DNA of 64,000 bases from positions 1 through 64,000 of the forward strand of contig NZ_MEIO01000001.1 in the NCBI RefSeq assembly GCF_002777745.1, written 5' to 3'. Shown here piece after piece: positions 44,882 to 54,801 of the stretch (the stretch's first letter is position 1; each line of letters opens with the position of its first letter). Under the pieces are notes generated by a model. That model saw nothing but the letters and a program-made list of their open reading frames with translations, searched no databases and was not told the DNA's origin. The stretch comes from Snodgrassella alvi (GTDB lineage: Bacteria > Pseudomonadota > Gammaproteobacteria > Burkholderiales > Neisseriaceae). The translations under genes and the position numbers were made by a program.

Positions 44882-45847
44882 TTATAGGCCTTTAGATTTC
44901 AAGCGTGCAGCATGTTCCAAATAAAGTTTTACCGGATCTGGTTTAATCGGATGCACACCAGCAATTTGATTGATTGCATCGAGATGATCCATCTGGTAGT
45001 TAGAACAGATAACTTTACCCAAGTGAGTGCTATAACGGCCGACCAGACCATCATTTTGTTTACGCTCTTTTTTGAAGAAGGTACCTAATGCAGCCAAAAT
45101 AGTATGAGATGGATCTGCCAGATTTAAACCTTCATTCAGTGGTTTTGATTTAATGATACCACTCCAAGAATAGTAGTAAACACCATTAGTTTCTAGCTCT
45201 TTACCCTCGCCACCCCATTGTTCGGGCAGACCTTGCGGATATTTTTTATTAAACGCATTAGTACCTTTAGTCGACAAGCTTTTTAGTGCGCTTCTAAAAT
45301 CTTGTGGTAAACATGGCTTAGTACTAAATAGACCAATAAACTTCATAAATGTTTCAACAATGACATCAGCAGTAGGGCCAACCAATTTGCCAGAAAGAAT
45401 TTCCAACATTAAATCTGCAATTTCAGAACCGAAATTTACACCATTTACAGAAGTTACTGAGCCGACTATTTCAGGATGGATCGCAGCAACATAACGGCAA
45501 GTAGGCGCACCTTGGCTATGACCAATCAGATTTACTTTTTGAGCACGAGTTTTTTTCAGTATTTTTTTAACTTCAGCCAGCAACTGTTCACCACGTATTT
45601 CAGTTGAATTAGTAGCTGAAACTGCAACAGTATAAACTTCAGTACCTTGTTTTTTTAAAGATTCAGCAATATTAAAGAAATATGGGTATCCCATAATTCG
45701 GTCGAAACCAAATAACCCATGTACAAGTACGATTGGATATTTTGTTTTAACGAGTTTTTCGCTAGGTTCCATAGGTGCCAGACCTTTTAAGGTAGTGATA
45801 ACTTTATCGTTGTTTCGGTGTTTTTTATGGTTATTTGAATTATCCAT
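44882..45847 (-). CDS. triacylglycerol lipase, Pseudomonas LipA type, with HRNNDKV N-terminal tag
   Basis: The 321-residue alpha/beta hydrolase has the oxyanion segment LVHGLFG (41-47), nucleophile Ser111 in GHSQG, Asp266 in QNDGLVG and His288 in MDHLD. Asp290 fits the calcium site. The catalytic and calcium layout is that of bacterial lipase family I.1/I.2. Those enzymes normally have a Sec signal and need a foldase (Lif). Here the first 27 residues are instead the polar tag [25 protein letters not shown], shared with the gene at 41830, and no foldase gene is in the window. Likely a lipolytic effector or an enzyme exported by another route. Ribosome binding site AAAGGA. Confidence 0.88.
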   Translation of the reverse strand: MDNSNNHKKHRNNDKVITTLKGLAPMEPSEKLVKTKYPIVLVHGLFGFDRIMGYPYFFNIAESLKKQGTEVYTVAVSATNSTEIRGEQLLAEVKKILKKTRAQKVNLIGHSQGAPTCRYVAAIHPEIVGSVTSVNGVNFGSEIADLMLEILSGKLVGPTADVIVETFMKFIGLFSTKPCLPQDFRSALKSLSTKGTNAFNKKYPQGLPEQWGGEGKELETNGVYYYSWSGIIKSKPLNEGLNLADPSHTILAALGTFFKKERKQNDGLVGRYSTHLGKVICSNYQMDHLDAINQIAGVHPIKPDPVKLYLEHAARLKSKGL

Positions 45848-45887
45848 TAATGTAATTCCTTTCTATTTTTCCAGTAGATGAAGTTTT

Positions 45888-46750
45888 ATTATGTAGTGCT
45901 GCTCAATAGCAGATTAGTACATCGGCAATCAATATCTTCAAAAAAACCTACAGTTTGGCATGACCGGTGATGCGGCTATCCATCAGTGGGTAGTTTCGTA
46001 TTTGTTATTTTAGAAAGTGTATGCCAAGTACGGTAATTATTTCATAACAATTGCTATTTTTCGTCAATTTTTTTTACAAAAGATAACAAGTTCTAAATTA
46101 TATATTATGTTTAACTATATTTTGTTAAGTATAGATACATTGTAATCAGTTTAACTACTCCAAGGGAAGATATCTCCTAAGCTAGTACCTGATTGTGGTC
46201 TGATTATATAGCAATAATTAAGGAGTGAAATGGTATTTTAATAATTGCTTAACGTTGAACCAATTACAGATTTTTCTTCAATATTGTAAAGTAAATCATG
46301 TTATGTGATGATTCTGCTTAATTCTGCATTTCACTGTCTGGCGCTTGTTATTTGAATTTTGTCTTTCGTGGACAATTATAGCTATTTCCATTAGCTTTGA
46401 TATTTAGAAAAATTATCATTTGCAATAGTGGGAAATGTAATTTCCCGTAGCCTTTCAGAGTATTGGTACTGTTGTTAAAATTTAAAGCAAAAAACTATTT
46501 ACGTCCCAAATATACAAATATCTCATTACCTAAAGTATAAAACAGACTTTTAACCATAATTCAAATAGTGCTTAAATCTTATTTATGATTTGCTCAAAAG
46601 GTTTAAACAATTGTACAGTTTAGTTTATATGCAAAGAGTTTCAAGTCTGAATTTGAAATTTTTGACATTTTCCCCTTATTAAATACCCGTATTTTCTGTA
46701 TTTCAGTCTTTTCTTTGTATCGTGTAGAAAAGTGTAAAAGCTATCGCAGA
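45888..46750 (-). repeat. long non-coding leader, paralogous copy B
   Basis: About 860 nt upstream of the lipase gene, colinear with copy A at 43011-43960. Conservation is patchy at the nucleotide level and continuous in order. Together with the shared N-terminal codons it shows that the two genes arose by duplication of a leader-plus-tag module. Confidence 0.7.
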
Positions 46751-46999
46751 GCTGTTTTAAGATTAGTGGTGGATTTTTAATTAATCACATAAAAATAAAA
46801 AAGCAGTAGGTTTTGATGGCTCAAGAATAAGTTAAAGTATATTTATTTTTTAATTAGATAGGATTTCTCAGTAAAACCTGAAATAAAGCATACGCCTCTA
46901 AATAATTGATGTAATAAAAGCTGTAGAAAATAAAATAAAAATCCCAGACAGTATTAAATGGTTTTGCAGATTACATTAATGCTTTGTTGTAATCACAAT
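46751..46999. other. AT-rich spacer before the ctp terminator
   Basis: About 250 nt with no coding frame and no clear element. Confidence 0.5.
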
Positions 47000-47030
47000 A
47001 AAAAACAGATAGCTTTGCTATCTGTTTTTT
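47000..47030 (-). terminator. Rho-independent terminator of ctp
   Basis: AAAAAACAGATAGC and GCTATCTGTTTTTT form a perfect 14-bp stem with a 3-nt loop, 14 nt past the stop. Confidence 0.92.
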
Positions 47031-47043
47031 TTAACGATGTTAT

Positions 47044-48618
47044 TTATTTCTTATCTTTTTTATCAGTGGTTTTAACAGGCTTTTTGGCCGCCAGTCCCAG
47101 TGATTGATTCCATTTAACAGGGTCTTTTACCAAATCAAGAGCAGCTTTTAATTGTACATCTTTAGCTGGATTGGGTTCACGTCGTGCCAGCCAATCTTCT
47201 TCATCTTTTTTCTTGCTGTCTTTTTTACTGGCAGCATTGGTAACTTTACCATTTGGGTCTGAGTCAGCTGATGGTACATTGGTTTTAATGTCCTTGGAGC
47301 TTTCTTTATCAGTATTACCATCTGTATCCTGAGTTGCAGGTTCACTTGTTGCCGTAGCAGAGGTAGATTTTTTGTGGCCGCCCAGTAGCTCGCCGTTAAC
47401 TTCCTTACCTCCCAATGGGTTACTCAAATGCCCACCCAAATCAGCCTCGCGGCTTTCAAATTTGCGGTTTTTATCTTTTACTTCTACGTCAGGTACGATG
47501 CCTTGTGCCTGTATAGAGCGATCATTAGGCGTGTAGTATAAAGCTGTGGTGAGTTTAACTGCGCCACCATTGGATAATGGAATAACAGTTTGCACAGAAC
47601 CTTTACCAAAACTCTGTGTACCCACAATCACGGCACGCTTGTAATCCTGTAATGCACCGGAAACGATTTCTGAAGCCGAGGCAGTACCTGAATTAACCAG
47701 AACCGTAATTGGGATGGTTTTTAACTCATCAGGTATATTAAGCAGTGGGTCGTTGCCTTTTACAATATAATCCTGTGGAATTGCTTTTAAAACCATTCCT
47801 TCCTTTTTATCCCGGTTTTTGGTGCTGACCACTTTTACTCCAGGTTTCAAGAATACTGCGGATACGCCAACAGCGCTGTTTAATAAACCACCTGGGTCAT
47901 CACGTAAATCCAGTACCAGACCTTTTAAGTGCTGCTTGTTCTGTTTTTCCAGATTGCTGATGGCATCCGCCAGCAGACTTACTGTGTGTTCCTGAAACTG
48001 GGTAATACGTACATAGCCATAATCTGGCTCCAGTAGTTTGTAGCGCACACTTTTAACTTTAATAATTGCTCGTGTCAGGTGTACTACGATAGGTTGAGTC
48101 TCATCCTTGCGAGCCAATGTCAGCGTAATGCTGGTTCCTGGTTTACCACGCATTTTTTTCACAGCTTCGGTGGCTGTCATGTTGCGGGTGGATTCATTGT
48201 TGATTTTAACAATGTAGTCTCCGCTTTTAATACCAGCGCGATCAGCAGGGGTATCCTCAATTGGTGCGACTATTTTAATCAATCCGTCTTCCGAACTGAT
48301 CTCCATGCCCAAACCACCAAATTCACCAGTGGTGCTTTCTTGCAAATCGGAATAATCTTTAACAGTCAGGTATTCTGAGTGCGGGTCAAGATTATTGACC
48401 ATACCTTTCATCGCACCTTCCAGAATTGCATCATCGGTTTTATTCTCGACATAATTGGCTTTAATCTGTCCATATACTTCAGCCATAGTATGCAGAGATT
48501 GTACTGGTAAAGCTTCGGATTTTTCATTGGCATAGCCTTGTAAACTCAGGGTAAGAATCACGCCACTGAAAGCACCTAATGTATATAAAGCAGCTTTTTT
48601 TAATCTAGATTTAGCCAT
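47044..48618 (-). CDS. ctp: carboxyl-terminal processing peptidase (S41)
   Basis: The 524-residue periplasmic serine protease has an N-terminal signal or anchor (KAALYTLGAFSGVILTLSLQ). The PDZ domain spans about 90-175 (GGLGMEISSEDGLIKIVAPI). The S41 core holds LVLDLRDDPGGLL, GTASASEI (311-318, nucleophile Ser) and QSFGKGSVQ (Lys339). After about 395 comes a long Lys/Ser/Thr/Asp-rich low-complexity tail and then a short conserved end (LKAALDLVKDPVKW). The start at 48618 removes a non-conserved 10-residue extension. Neighbouring envC and gpmI are in the same order in many proteobacteria (gpmI-envC-ctp). Confidence 0.94.
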   Translation of the reverse strand: MAKSRLKKAALYTLGAFSGVILTLSLQGYANEKSEALPVQSLHTMAEVYGQIKANYVENKTDDAILEGAMKGMVNNLDPHSEYLTVKDYSDLQESTTGEFGGLGMEISSEDGLIKIVAPIEDTPADRAGIKSGDYIVKINNESTRNMTATEAVKKMRGKPGTSITLTLARKDETQPIVVHLTRAIIKVKSVRYKLLEPDYGYVRITQFQEHTVSLLADAISNLEKQNKQHLKGLVLDLRDDPGGLLNSAVGVSAVFLKPGVKVVSTKNRDKKEGMVLKAIPQDYIVKGNDPLLNIPDELKTIPITVLVNSGTASASEIVSGALQDYKRAVIVGTQSFGKGSVQTVIPLSNGGAVKLTTALYYTPNDRSIQAQGIVPDVEVKDKNRKFESREADLGGHLSNPLGGKEVNGELLGGHKKSTSATATSEPATQDTDGNTDKESSKDIKTNVPSADSDPNGKVTNAASKKDSKKKDEEDWLARREPNPAKDVQLKAALDLVKDPVKWNQSLGLAAKKPVKTTDKKDKK

Positions 48619-48759
48619 TATTTCTATTGTTCTTTCTGATAACGACAATAATTCAGGGAGTAAATATTTTTTTATAACGAGAATTTATAAAAATTCAAAA
48701 TCGAACAAAGTGTACACCATTAAAGTTATAGAGGTAATAGCATACTGCCATAAACTGCG

Positions 48760-50061
48760 TCAACGTATCCATGATAATGGGTTCATTGCTTGATTATGGT
48801 AACGAATTTCAAAATACAATCCGTTTTGACCATCCGGTAATTTACCACTTATACCAATGTTTTGACCAGCGCCAACCACATTACCGGCAGAGATATTGAT
48901 AGAAGATAAGCCCGTGTAAATGCTGATATAGCCTTCACCATGATCAATAATAACGGTTTTGCCATAGCCTTGTAAGAATGCTGCATAGGCAACTGAACCA
49001 CTAGTGATACTATGTACAACAACATTATTGCAGGAAAAAAACAGGCCTTTCCAGATACCACCATTCGGTCTGCTCTCGCCAAACTTCCCGATGACAGTAC
49101 CGTTAACTGGGTGTGGTAGATGTCCCTGTTTTTGTGCTAGTCCTTTGTTTACTGGTAATTTTATGCTTTCCGTAGCCTGTAAAGCCATATCTTCAGCGGT
49201 TAAAGTAGAAGGTAATTTAGTGCTATCTACATTGATATTATTAGCAGTGGTGGTTGTAGGCGATTGACTGGATGTTTTTGATTTATGAGTATTATTTGGC
49301 TTGGTGGAGTTGGCAGGAGCCTGAGCCAGACGGCGCATGGTTGCCTGTGCAGACAGGCGACTGAGCAGATTGTTCAATCGTTTTTCATCTGCTTTTAACG
49401 ATTGTAGCTTTTTATTCTGCAAGGATAATTGCTGGTTAAGAATGCTGGATTTACTTTGCTGGCTCGTATGCTGGGCTTGCAATTTGTTAATAAGTTGCTG
49501 CTGTTTTTGCTGCAATGAAGCCAGCTGTTTTTGCTGAATGCTGACTGCCTGTTGCTGGGCATTCATACGCATCTGCTGCTCACGCAGGTGTTGAATAACC
49601 TGTTCATTAGCTTTATTCAAGTAACGAATGTATTGTAAAGACCGGCCTTTCTGATCTGATGGATCTTTTTTTAAGATTAAATACACGCTGTTAGGTTGAC
49701 GGTTGCGATAATGTGCATTGAGCAAACGTGCTATCTGGGTCTGAGTTTCGGCAATCTGAGTACGGGTTTTATCCAGATCAGTTTGCAATATTTGTAATTG
49801 CCGCATACTGACTCGGTGCTGCAGCTGGATACGGCTAAGTTCATTCTTGGCACGATCCAGCTGCTGGCTGGTAGCCGCCATTGAGGCATCGATTTTTTTC
49901 TGTTCTACCGTAGTTTTACTAATCTGATTCTGTGTTACTGATATAGCCTGATGAATTTGTTTGAGTTCACCAGTTGGCTGTATTTTCTGGTTATTGGCTG
50001 CCATGGATACAGATGTAACAATACTGCAACAGACTAGATAGAATCTGATTGGCGCTTTCAT
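48760..50061 (-). CDS. envC: murein hydrolase activator EnvC
   Basis: The 433-residue product has a signal peptide (FYLVCCSIVTSVSMAA), a long coiled coil (about 25-240, Gln-rich) and a C-terminal LytM/M23 domain (about 310-430). The zinc ligands of active M23 enzymes are replaced: WKGLFFS stands where a His-containing site is expected and LYFEIRY lacks the HxH. That is the EnvC pattern: an inactive LytM that switches on AmiA/AmiB amidases at the septum. Its ATG overlaps the gpmI stop by 1 nt (TAATG), so the two are coupled. Confidence 0.92.
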   Translation of the reverse strand: MKAPIRFYLVCCSIVTSVSMAANNQKIQPTGELKQIHQAISVTQNQISKTTVEQKKIDASMAATSQQLDRAKNELSRIQLQHRVSMRQLQILQTDLDKTRTQIAETQTQIARLLNAHYRNRQPNSVYLILKKDPSDQKGRSLQYIRYLNKANEQVIQHLREQQMRMNAQQQAVSIQQKQLASLQQKQQQLINKLQAQHTSQQSKSSILNQQLSLQNKKLQSLKADEKRLNNLLSRLSAQATMRRLAQAPANSTKPNNTHKSKTSSQSPTTTTANNINVDSTKLPSTLTAEDMALQATESIKLPVNKGLAQKQGHLPHPVNGTVIGKFGESRPNGGIWKGLFFSCNNVVVHSITSGSVAYAAFLQGYGKTVIIDHGEGYISIYTGLSSINISAGNVVGAGQNIGISGKLPDGQNGLYFEIRYHNQAMNPLSWIR

Positions 50062-51584
50062 TATTTATCTGCAAATTCAATCAGGTTTTGGCCAGTCATT
50101 TCTGTTGGTGGTGCCAGTCCCAGAGCAGTTAATAATGAAGGTGCTACGTCTTTAAGGGCACCGCCAGTGCGGATTGTGGCTTTCCGTCCAATGTATATAA
50201 ATGGTACTGGTTCAATGGTATGCTGAGTATGAGGCTGCTGATTCTGCTCATCGTACATGTGCTCACAGTTACCATGGTCTGCTGTAATGATAACTTCTCC
50301 ACCTGCAGCCAGTGCCGCCTCAACCACATGAGCTACACAGCTATCCAGGGTCTCCACTGCCTTGATGGCTGCATCAAGTGAACCAGTATGGCCAACCATG
50401 TCACCATTGGCAAAATTACAAATAATAACGTCATGACGATGATGTTGCAGGCTGTCGATAATCTGCTCAGTAATGCCGATGGCGCTCATCTGCGGTTGTA
50501 AATCGTATGTAGTTACTTTTGGCGACGGTATCATAATTCGTTCTTCGCCAATATAAGGTTCTTCCCGTCCGCCACTGAAAAAATAGGTTACATGTGGGTA
50601 TTTTTCTGTTTCGGCTATACGAAGTTGGCTAACTCCTTGTGCAGCCAGAAATTCGCCCAGACCATTATTTACTGATTGACGTCCAAACATCACCGGATGA
50701 GCAAACTGTGTACCATAAGCAGTAATGCTGGCAAAATATCCGGGCTGTACCTGATGTTTACGTTCAAAACCGGTAAAATCGGTAAAGGTAAGCGCCTGTG
50801 TTAATTCACGCGCACGGTCGGCACGGAAATTCAGAAATAAAATGGCATCGCCATCAATTATGCCTGCCTGTGGACTGACAATTGTGGGTTTAACAAACTC
50901 ATCCTGTTCACCTCGAGCATATGCCGCTTCCAGCGCAGATACTGGTGAAACAGCCTGATAAGAGGTGTCGCCAAACAATGCATTATATGCCGCTTCTACA
51001 CGATCCCAGCGGTTATCCCTGTCCATGGCAAAGAAACGCCCAACTACAGCACCACATAATACTTGCGGATGCTGCTGCATATAATGTTCCAGACGTTGCA
51101 GATAGGGGCGGGCACTTTGAGGAGGAGTGTCACGGCCATCCAAAAACGGATGAACAACAATCTTCTGCATACCTGCTGCTATTGCTGCATCCATTACTGC
51201 AAAAAAATGCTCTATGTGGCTATGTACGCCACCGTCGGAAAACAGTCCTAACAGATGCACAGTGCGATTAGGGTTATTCCATGCCTGTTGCAATACTGGA
51301 TTATGTTCAAGTGTATGTTCTTCAATCGCCATATCAATGCGGGTAATATCTTGTGGCACAATCCGTCCGGCACCAATATTCAGATGACCTACTTCGGAGT
51401 TACCAAACTGACCCGCAGGTAAACCAACCATACGTTCTGAAGCATCGATAGTGCCATAAGCGTAATGATGACGATAATGGTCAATATGAGGTGTATGTGC
51501 CAGCAAAATGGCATTATCATCACCCTCGGCACGATGGCCGAAACCATCCAGTATTAAAAGAACAATCGGTTTGGTTAATGACAC
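50061..51584 (-). CDS. gpmI: 2,3-bisphosphoglycerate-independent phosphoglycerate mutase
   Basis: The 507-residue manganese enzyme interconverts 3- and 2-phosphoglycerate. The alkaline-phosphatase-like domain has LILDGFG at 10-16 (metal Asp13) and the phospho-Ser63 in GQFGNSEVGHLNIGAGR, with the metal cluster ANGDMVGHTGSL and ITADHGNCEHM at the C-terminal side. The inserted transferase domain has HPFLDGRDTPP. Length fits E. coli GpmI (514). First gene of gpmI-envC and probably ctp. Confidence 0.96.
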   Translation of the reverse strand: MSLTKPIVLLILDGFGHRAEGDDNAILLAHTPHIDHYRHHYAYGTIDASERMVGLPAGQFGNSEVGHLNIGAGRIVPQDITRIDMAIEEHTLEHNPVLQQAWNNPNRTVHLLGLFSDGGVHSHIEHFFAVMDAAIAAGMQKIVVHPFLDGRDTPPQSARPYLQRLEHYMQQHPQVLCGAVVGRFFAMDRDNRWDRVEAAYNALFGDTSYQAVSPVSALEAAYARGEQDEFVKPTIVSPQAGIIDGDAILFLNFRADRARELTQALTFTDFTGFERKHQVQPGYFASITAYGTQFAHPVMFGRQSVNNGLGEFLAAQGVSQLRIAETEKYPHVTYFFSGGREEPYIGEERIMIPSPKVTTYDLQPQMSAIGITEQIIDSLQHHRHDVIICNFANGDMVGHTGSLDAAIKAVETLDSCVAHVVEAALAAGGEVIITADHGNCEHMYDEQNQQPHTQHTIEPVPFIYIGRKATIRTGGALKDVAPSLLTALGLAPPTEMTGQNLIEFADK

Positions 51585-51785
51585 AGTTGGCCTTTCTGTG
51601 ATGATTTGCAGGCTGCTTTGAATAAGCTGCCATTAATATCTCTGTGTGAATCTGCTTTTAAGAACCGGATAAAATAATCCAATTTAGAGTAAGATATGAT
51701 TATAGCGAAAAGCACTGGCTTGAGAAACTGCCAGACAGACCCAATTTAACGATAAATTAATTTTGTATAGTCTGATATCATTTTC

Positions 51786-52379
51786 ATGGATAAGCTCAAT
51801 ATGGCTGCACAACAAGGCGCTTCTACCAGTTTTTCTCTGACTAATCACTTTCTGATTGCTATGCCTGCGATGGAGGATCCGTTTTTTAAAGAAAGCGTGA
51901 TTTATCTTTGTGAACATAGTGCAGAAGGTGCCATGGGTATTATTGTCAATAAACCATCGCCGATTATAATGGATTTGCTGTTTGATTCTGCCAAGACACC
52001 TACGCCAGAACGTTTTCATGGTCAAAATGTACTGATGGGTGGTCCTGTTCAAGTAGACAGAGGTTTTTTGGTGCATACTCCTGCTGGATCATGGGAAAAT
52101 AGTTTAATGGTCACTGATGATATTGCCATGACTACTTCACGCGATATTATTATGGGGCTTACTCAGGAAAATGAAGTAAATAAGGCTGTAGCCACCATCG
52201 GCTATTCAAGCTGGACGGCCGGCCAACTTGAGCAGGAGATTGCAAATAATAGCTGGATCACGACGCCGGCTGACACACAAATTCTGTTTGATATGCCTTA
52301 TAAGCAACGTTATAAGGCGGCATTACAGTTATTGAACATCGATATTACCAATCTGAGCGGATTGATGGGTCATGCCTGA
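51786..52379 (+). CDS. yqgE: YqgE/AlgH family protein
   Basis: The 197-residue DUF179 protein shows [48 protein letters not shown] and [19 protein letters not shown], all hallmarks of the family. Biochemical role is not established. It overlaps ruvX by 8 nt, the common yqgE-yqgF pair. The ATG at 51786 gives 12 residues before the conserved start; the Met at codon 6 is an alternative. Confidence 0.93.
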   Translation: MDKLNMAAQQGASTSFSLTNHFLIAMPAMEDPFFKESVIYLCEHSAEGAMGIIVNKPSPIIMDLLFDSAKTPTPERFHGQNVLMGGPVQVDRGFLVHTPAGSWENSLMVTDDIAMTTSRDIIMGLTQENEVNKAVATIGYSSWTAGQLEQEIANNSWITTPADTQILFDMPYKQRYKAALQLLNIDITNLSGLMGHA

Positions 52380-52833
52380 GTTAATTATACCTTCCATACA
52401 GCGTGGTACCATTTTGGGCTTTGATTTTGGCACCGCACGAATTGGTGTGGCTGTAGGAGAAGCTGAGCTAGCTACTGTACATCCGCTGGAAACCATTGCA
52501 ACTGTCAGTAATGAAGAACGTTTCAGCCGTATTGCAGCACTAATTAAAGAATGGCAGCCTCAGGCTTTAGTTGTAGGCTTACCCACACATGCGGATGGTG
52601 CAGATGATGATGCTACCGCATTATGTCGACGATTTGGTAACCGGTTACATGGTCGCTTTCATTTACCTGTATATTGGGTAGATGAGCGATGGACATCTGT
52701 TGTGGCTGATAGTCTGTTAAGAGAAGCCAATGTATTTGGCAAAAAGCGTAAGCAGGTATTGGATCAGGTTTCAGCACAGGCAATTCTAAGTACTTTTTTT
52801 AGTACCGGTGCCTGTCTTGCACGGCTGGATTAA
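52372..52833 (+). CDS. ruvX: Holliday junction resolvase-like protein YqgF/RuvX
   Basis: The 153-residue RNase H-fold protein has [15 protein letters not shown] (first Asp), [10 protein letters not shown] and [15 protein letters not shown] (late acidic cluster). YqgF acts in 16S rRNA 5' maturation and is related to resolvases. It is coupled to yqgE by overlap. Confidence 0.93.
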   Translation: MPELIIPSIQRGTILGFDFGTARIGVAVGEAELATVHPLETIATVSNEERFSRIAALIKEWQPQALVVGLPTHADGADDDATALCRRFGNRLHGRFHLPVYWVDERWTSVVADSLLREANVFGKKRKQVLDQVSAQAILSTFFSTGACLARLD

Positions 52834-53105
52834 TTATTTCTGCTTCAGCGGTTTGCCAGATTTTCTTTACTGATTCTCGTTATAAATCAAGATAAATTTA
52901 ACCCCACTGTTTAATGTACACTTATCTGAAATTTGTCCTGTTTTACTTTCTAATATAAAAAAATAGCCTGTTTTCTTGCACTTCTTAAATGTTTCAAGCA
53001 CATGAATTAATCTTCTGATGAAAAATATGGTTTTATTTTATCGAAACCAGATATAAACTTAACTTTACCAAGCAGAGAAACGATTAATTCATACTAGGAG
53101 AAACA
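52834..53105. other. intergenic region before argB
   Basis: 272 nt holding the argB promoter region. A GGAG ribosome binding site lies 6 nt before the argB ATG. I see no clear ArgR box, riboswitch or hairpin. Confidence 0.5.
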
Positions 53106-54017
53106 ATGTGTACAGACAGTATTATTGGTCTTAATATTATCGAAGCTAAAACCAAAGCAAATATTCTTGCTGAGGCGTTGCCATATATCCGTCGCTTTTC
53201 TGGGGCGACAATGGTAATTAAATATGGTGGAAATGCCATGACTGATCCACAATTGAAAGAGAATTTTGCTAAGGATGTAGTATTACTCAAGCTAGTGGGT
53301 ATTCATCCAATTATTGTACATGGTGGTGGTCCACAGATTAATCAAATGTTACGCAAAATGGGCAAGGAAAATCACTTTATTCAGGGTATGCGGGTCACTG
53401 ACAGTGAAACTATGGATATAGTGGAAATGGTGCTGGGCGGCTGGGTCAATAAGGAAATTACTTCTTTGCTAAATCTGCATGGTGGTCATGCAGTGGGAAT
53501 TACTGGCCGAGATAATCATTTTATCAAAGCTGAAAAACTGTTCATCACTACGCCTGAAAATGTGCAGCAGGATATTGGGCAGGTTGGGGAAGTTAAAGCA
53601 ATAGACACTGCTTTGATAAAGGAAGTGGTAGAACATGGTTATATTCCTGTTGTGGCACCTATTGGTGTAGGTGAGCGAGGAGAGGCGTTTAACATCAATG
53701 CTGATGTAGTGGCCGGTAAGCTGGCAGAAAGCTTGGAGGCAGAAAAGTTGATTATGCTTACCAATACCATCGGAGTACTTGATAAAAACAATCGGTTATT
53801 GAGTCGTTTAACACCTAATGATATCAAAGCACTAATTGCCGATGGCACTTTGCAAGATGGCATGCTGCCCAAAATCAATGGTGCATTACAGGCTGCTATG
53901 CATGGAGTGCACAATACTCATATTATTGATGGGCGCGTTCCACATGCTCTTTTGCTGGAAATATTTACTGATAACGGTGTCGGAACAATGATTCTTGGAC
54001 AGGAGCAGGCTGAATAA
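53106..54017 (+). CDS. argB: acetylglutamate kinase
   Basis: The 303-residue amino-acid kinase phosphorylates N-acetylglutamate, the second step of arginine synthesis. Motifs in order: [10 protein letters not shown] (about 37-46), [54 protein letters not shown]-type [12 protein letters not shown] and [25 protein letters not shown]. The length and N-terminal extension fit the longer, often arginine-inhibited class; inhibition is inferred. No other arg gene is nearby. Confidence 0.96.
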   Translation: MCTDSIIGLNIIEAKTKANILAEALPYIRRFSGATMVIKYGGNAMTDPQLKENFAKDVVLLKLVGIHPIIVHGGGPQINQMLRKMGKENHFIQGMRVTDSETMDIVEMVLGGWVNKEITSLLNLHGGHAVGITGRDNHFIKAEKLFITTPENVQQDIGQVGEVKAIDTALIKEVVEHGYIPVVAPIGVGERGEAFNINADVVAGKLAESLEAEKLIMLTNTIGVLDKNNRLLSRLTPNDIKALIADGTLQDGMLPKINGALQAAMHGVHNTHIIDGRVPHALLLEIFTDNGVGTMILGQEQAE

Positions 54018-54105
54018 ATCAATTTAACTTGTTTATCAATATTTAATTATCTACTGTGAAATTATATACTTAATAAAATTTGTACAACAAATTTGTTTAA
54101 AAAGC

Positions 54106-54133
54106 TTGACAGAAAAATTACAAACGCTATAAT
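54106..54133 (+). promoter_or_regulatory. consensus sigma-70 promoter of tRNA-Asn
   Basis: TTGACA (54106-54111) and TATAAT (54128-54133) are perfect consensus hexamers with a 16-nt spacer, and the tRNA begins 10 nt further on. Confidence 0.93.
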
Positions 54134-54143
54134 CTCGCCTCAT

Positions 54144-54219
54144 TCCCTGATAGCTCAGTCGGTAGAGCGACGGACTGTTAATCCGCAGGTCCCAGGTTCG
54201 AGCCCTGGTCGGGGAGCCA
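54144..54219 (+). tRNA. tRNA-Asn (GTT)
   Basis: The 76-nt gene folds as a standard tRNA. The acceptor arms TCCCTGA and TCGGGGA pair with one G-T wobble. AGCTCAGTCGGTAGAGC is the D-arm, CGGACTGTTAATCCG the anticodon arm with GTT, and GGTTCGAGCC the T-arm. The 3' CCA is encoded. It resembles bacterial tRNA-Asn. No prophage or integrase gene adjoins its 3' end. Confidence 0.97.
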
Positions 54220-54224
54220 GATTA

Positions 54225-54258
54225 GAAAAAAGCACTCAAGTATTTGAGTGCTTTTTTC
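54225..54258. terminator. bidirectional terminator (tRNA-Asn / FKBP gene)
   Basis: GAAAAAAGCACTCAA and TTGAGTGCTTTTTTC form a perfect 15-bp stem with a GTAT loop. Confidence 0.92.
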
Positions 54259-54279
54259 ATTACTAACTTCTGCGATTCT

Positions 54280-54801
54280 TTATTCACCAACTTTAATCAG
54301 TTTTACATCGAAAATTAATACGCTATTAGCTGGAATGGCACTTGTTGGACTTTGTTCACCATAAGCTAAATTTGCTGGAATATAAAAAGTAAATTCACTT
54401 CCTTCGGACATTAATTGCAGACCTTCAGTCCAGCCTGGAATAACAGCATTAAGCGGAAATGTGGCTGGTTGATTATTTCGTTGCGCCGTGCTGTCAAATA
54501 CTGTGCCATCAATTAACCGGCCTTCATACAGTACAGTAACCATATCTGTAGCCTTAGGTTTTTTACCTGATCCTTGATGATTAACTTTGTATTGTAAACC
54601 TGAAGCAGTGGTTTTTACTCCTGTTGCCGTTTTGTTTTTGGCCAGAAACTCATCTCCTGCCACCTGTGGGTTTCGTGTAGCTGAAACAGAAGCAGTTACC
54701 GGCTCATTGCTGTTATTTTTATAACCATTATCAGCGGAATTACAGGCTGATACAGCCAGCAGAGTGGTGATTCCCATAATGGTGAAAGGCAAGTGTTTCA
54801 T
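54280..54801 (-). CDS. FKBP-type peptidyl-prolyl isomerase lipoprotein
   Basis: The 173-residue product has a lipoprotein signal with AVSAC (Cys20). A short spacer precedes a complete FKBP domain (about 65-172) with MVTVLYEGRLIDGTVFDST, FPLNAVIPGWTEGLQLM, FYIPANLAYGEQ and IPANSVLIFDVKLI. It lacks the long dimerisation helix domain of FkpA/Mip. It should assist folding of periplasmic or outer-membrane proteins. It is related to the neisserial small FKBP lipoproteins. Confidence 0.92.
   Translation of the reverse strand: MKHLPFTIMGITTLLAVSACNSADNGYKNNSNEPVTASVSATRNPQVAGDEFLAKNKTATGVKTTASGLQYKVNHQGSGKKPKATDMVTVLYEGRLIDGTVFDSTAQRNNQPATFPLNAVIPGWTEGLQLMSEGSEFTFYIPANLAYGEQSPTSAIPANSVLIFDVKLIKVGE

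Noticed and set aside
51684-52076. 130-codon minus-strand frame over yqgE
   Set aside because: It is antisense to yqgE, which has all family motifs.
54144-54219. tRNA-Asn as an attachment site for an island
   Set aside because: No duplicate of the tRNA 3' end and no integrase gene are found nearby; both sides are core genes.
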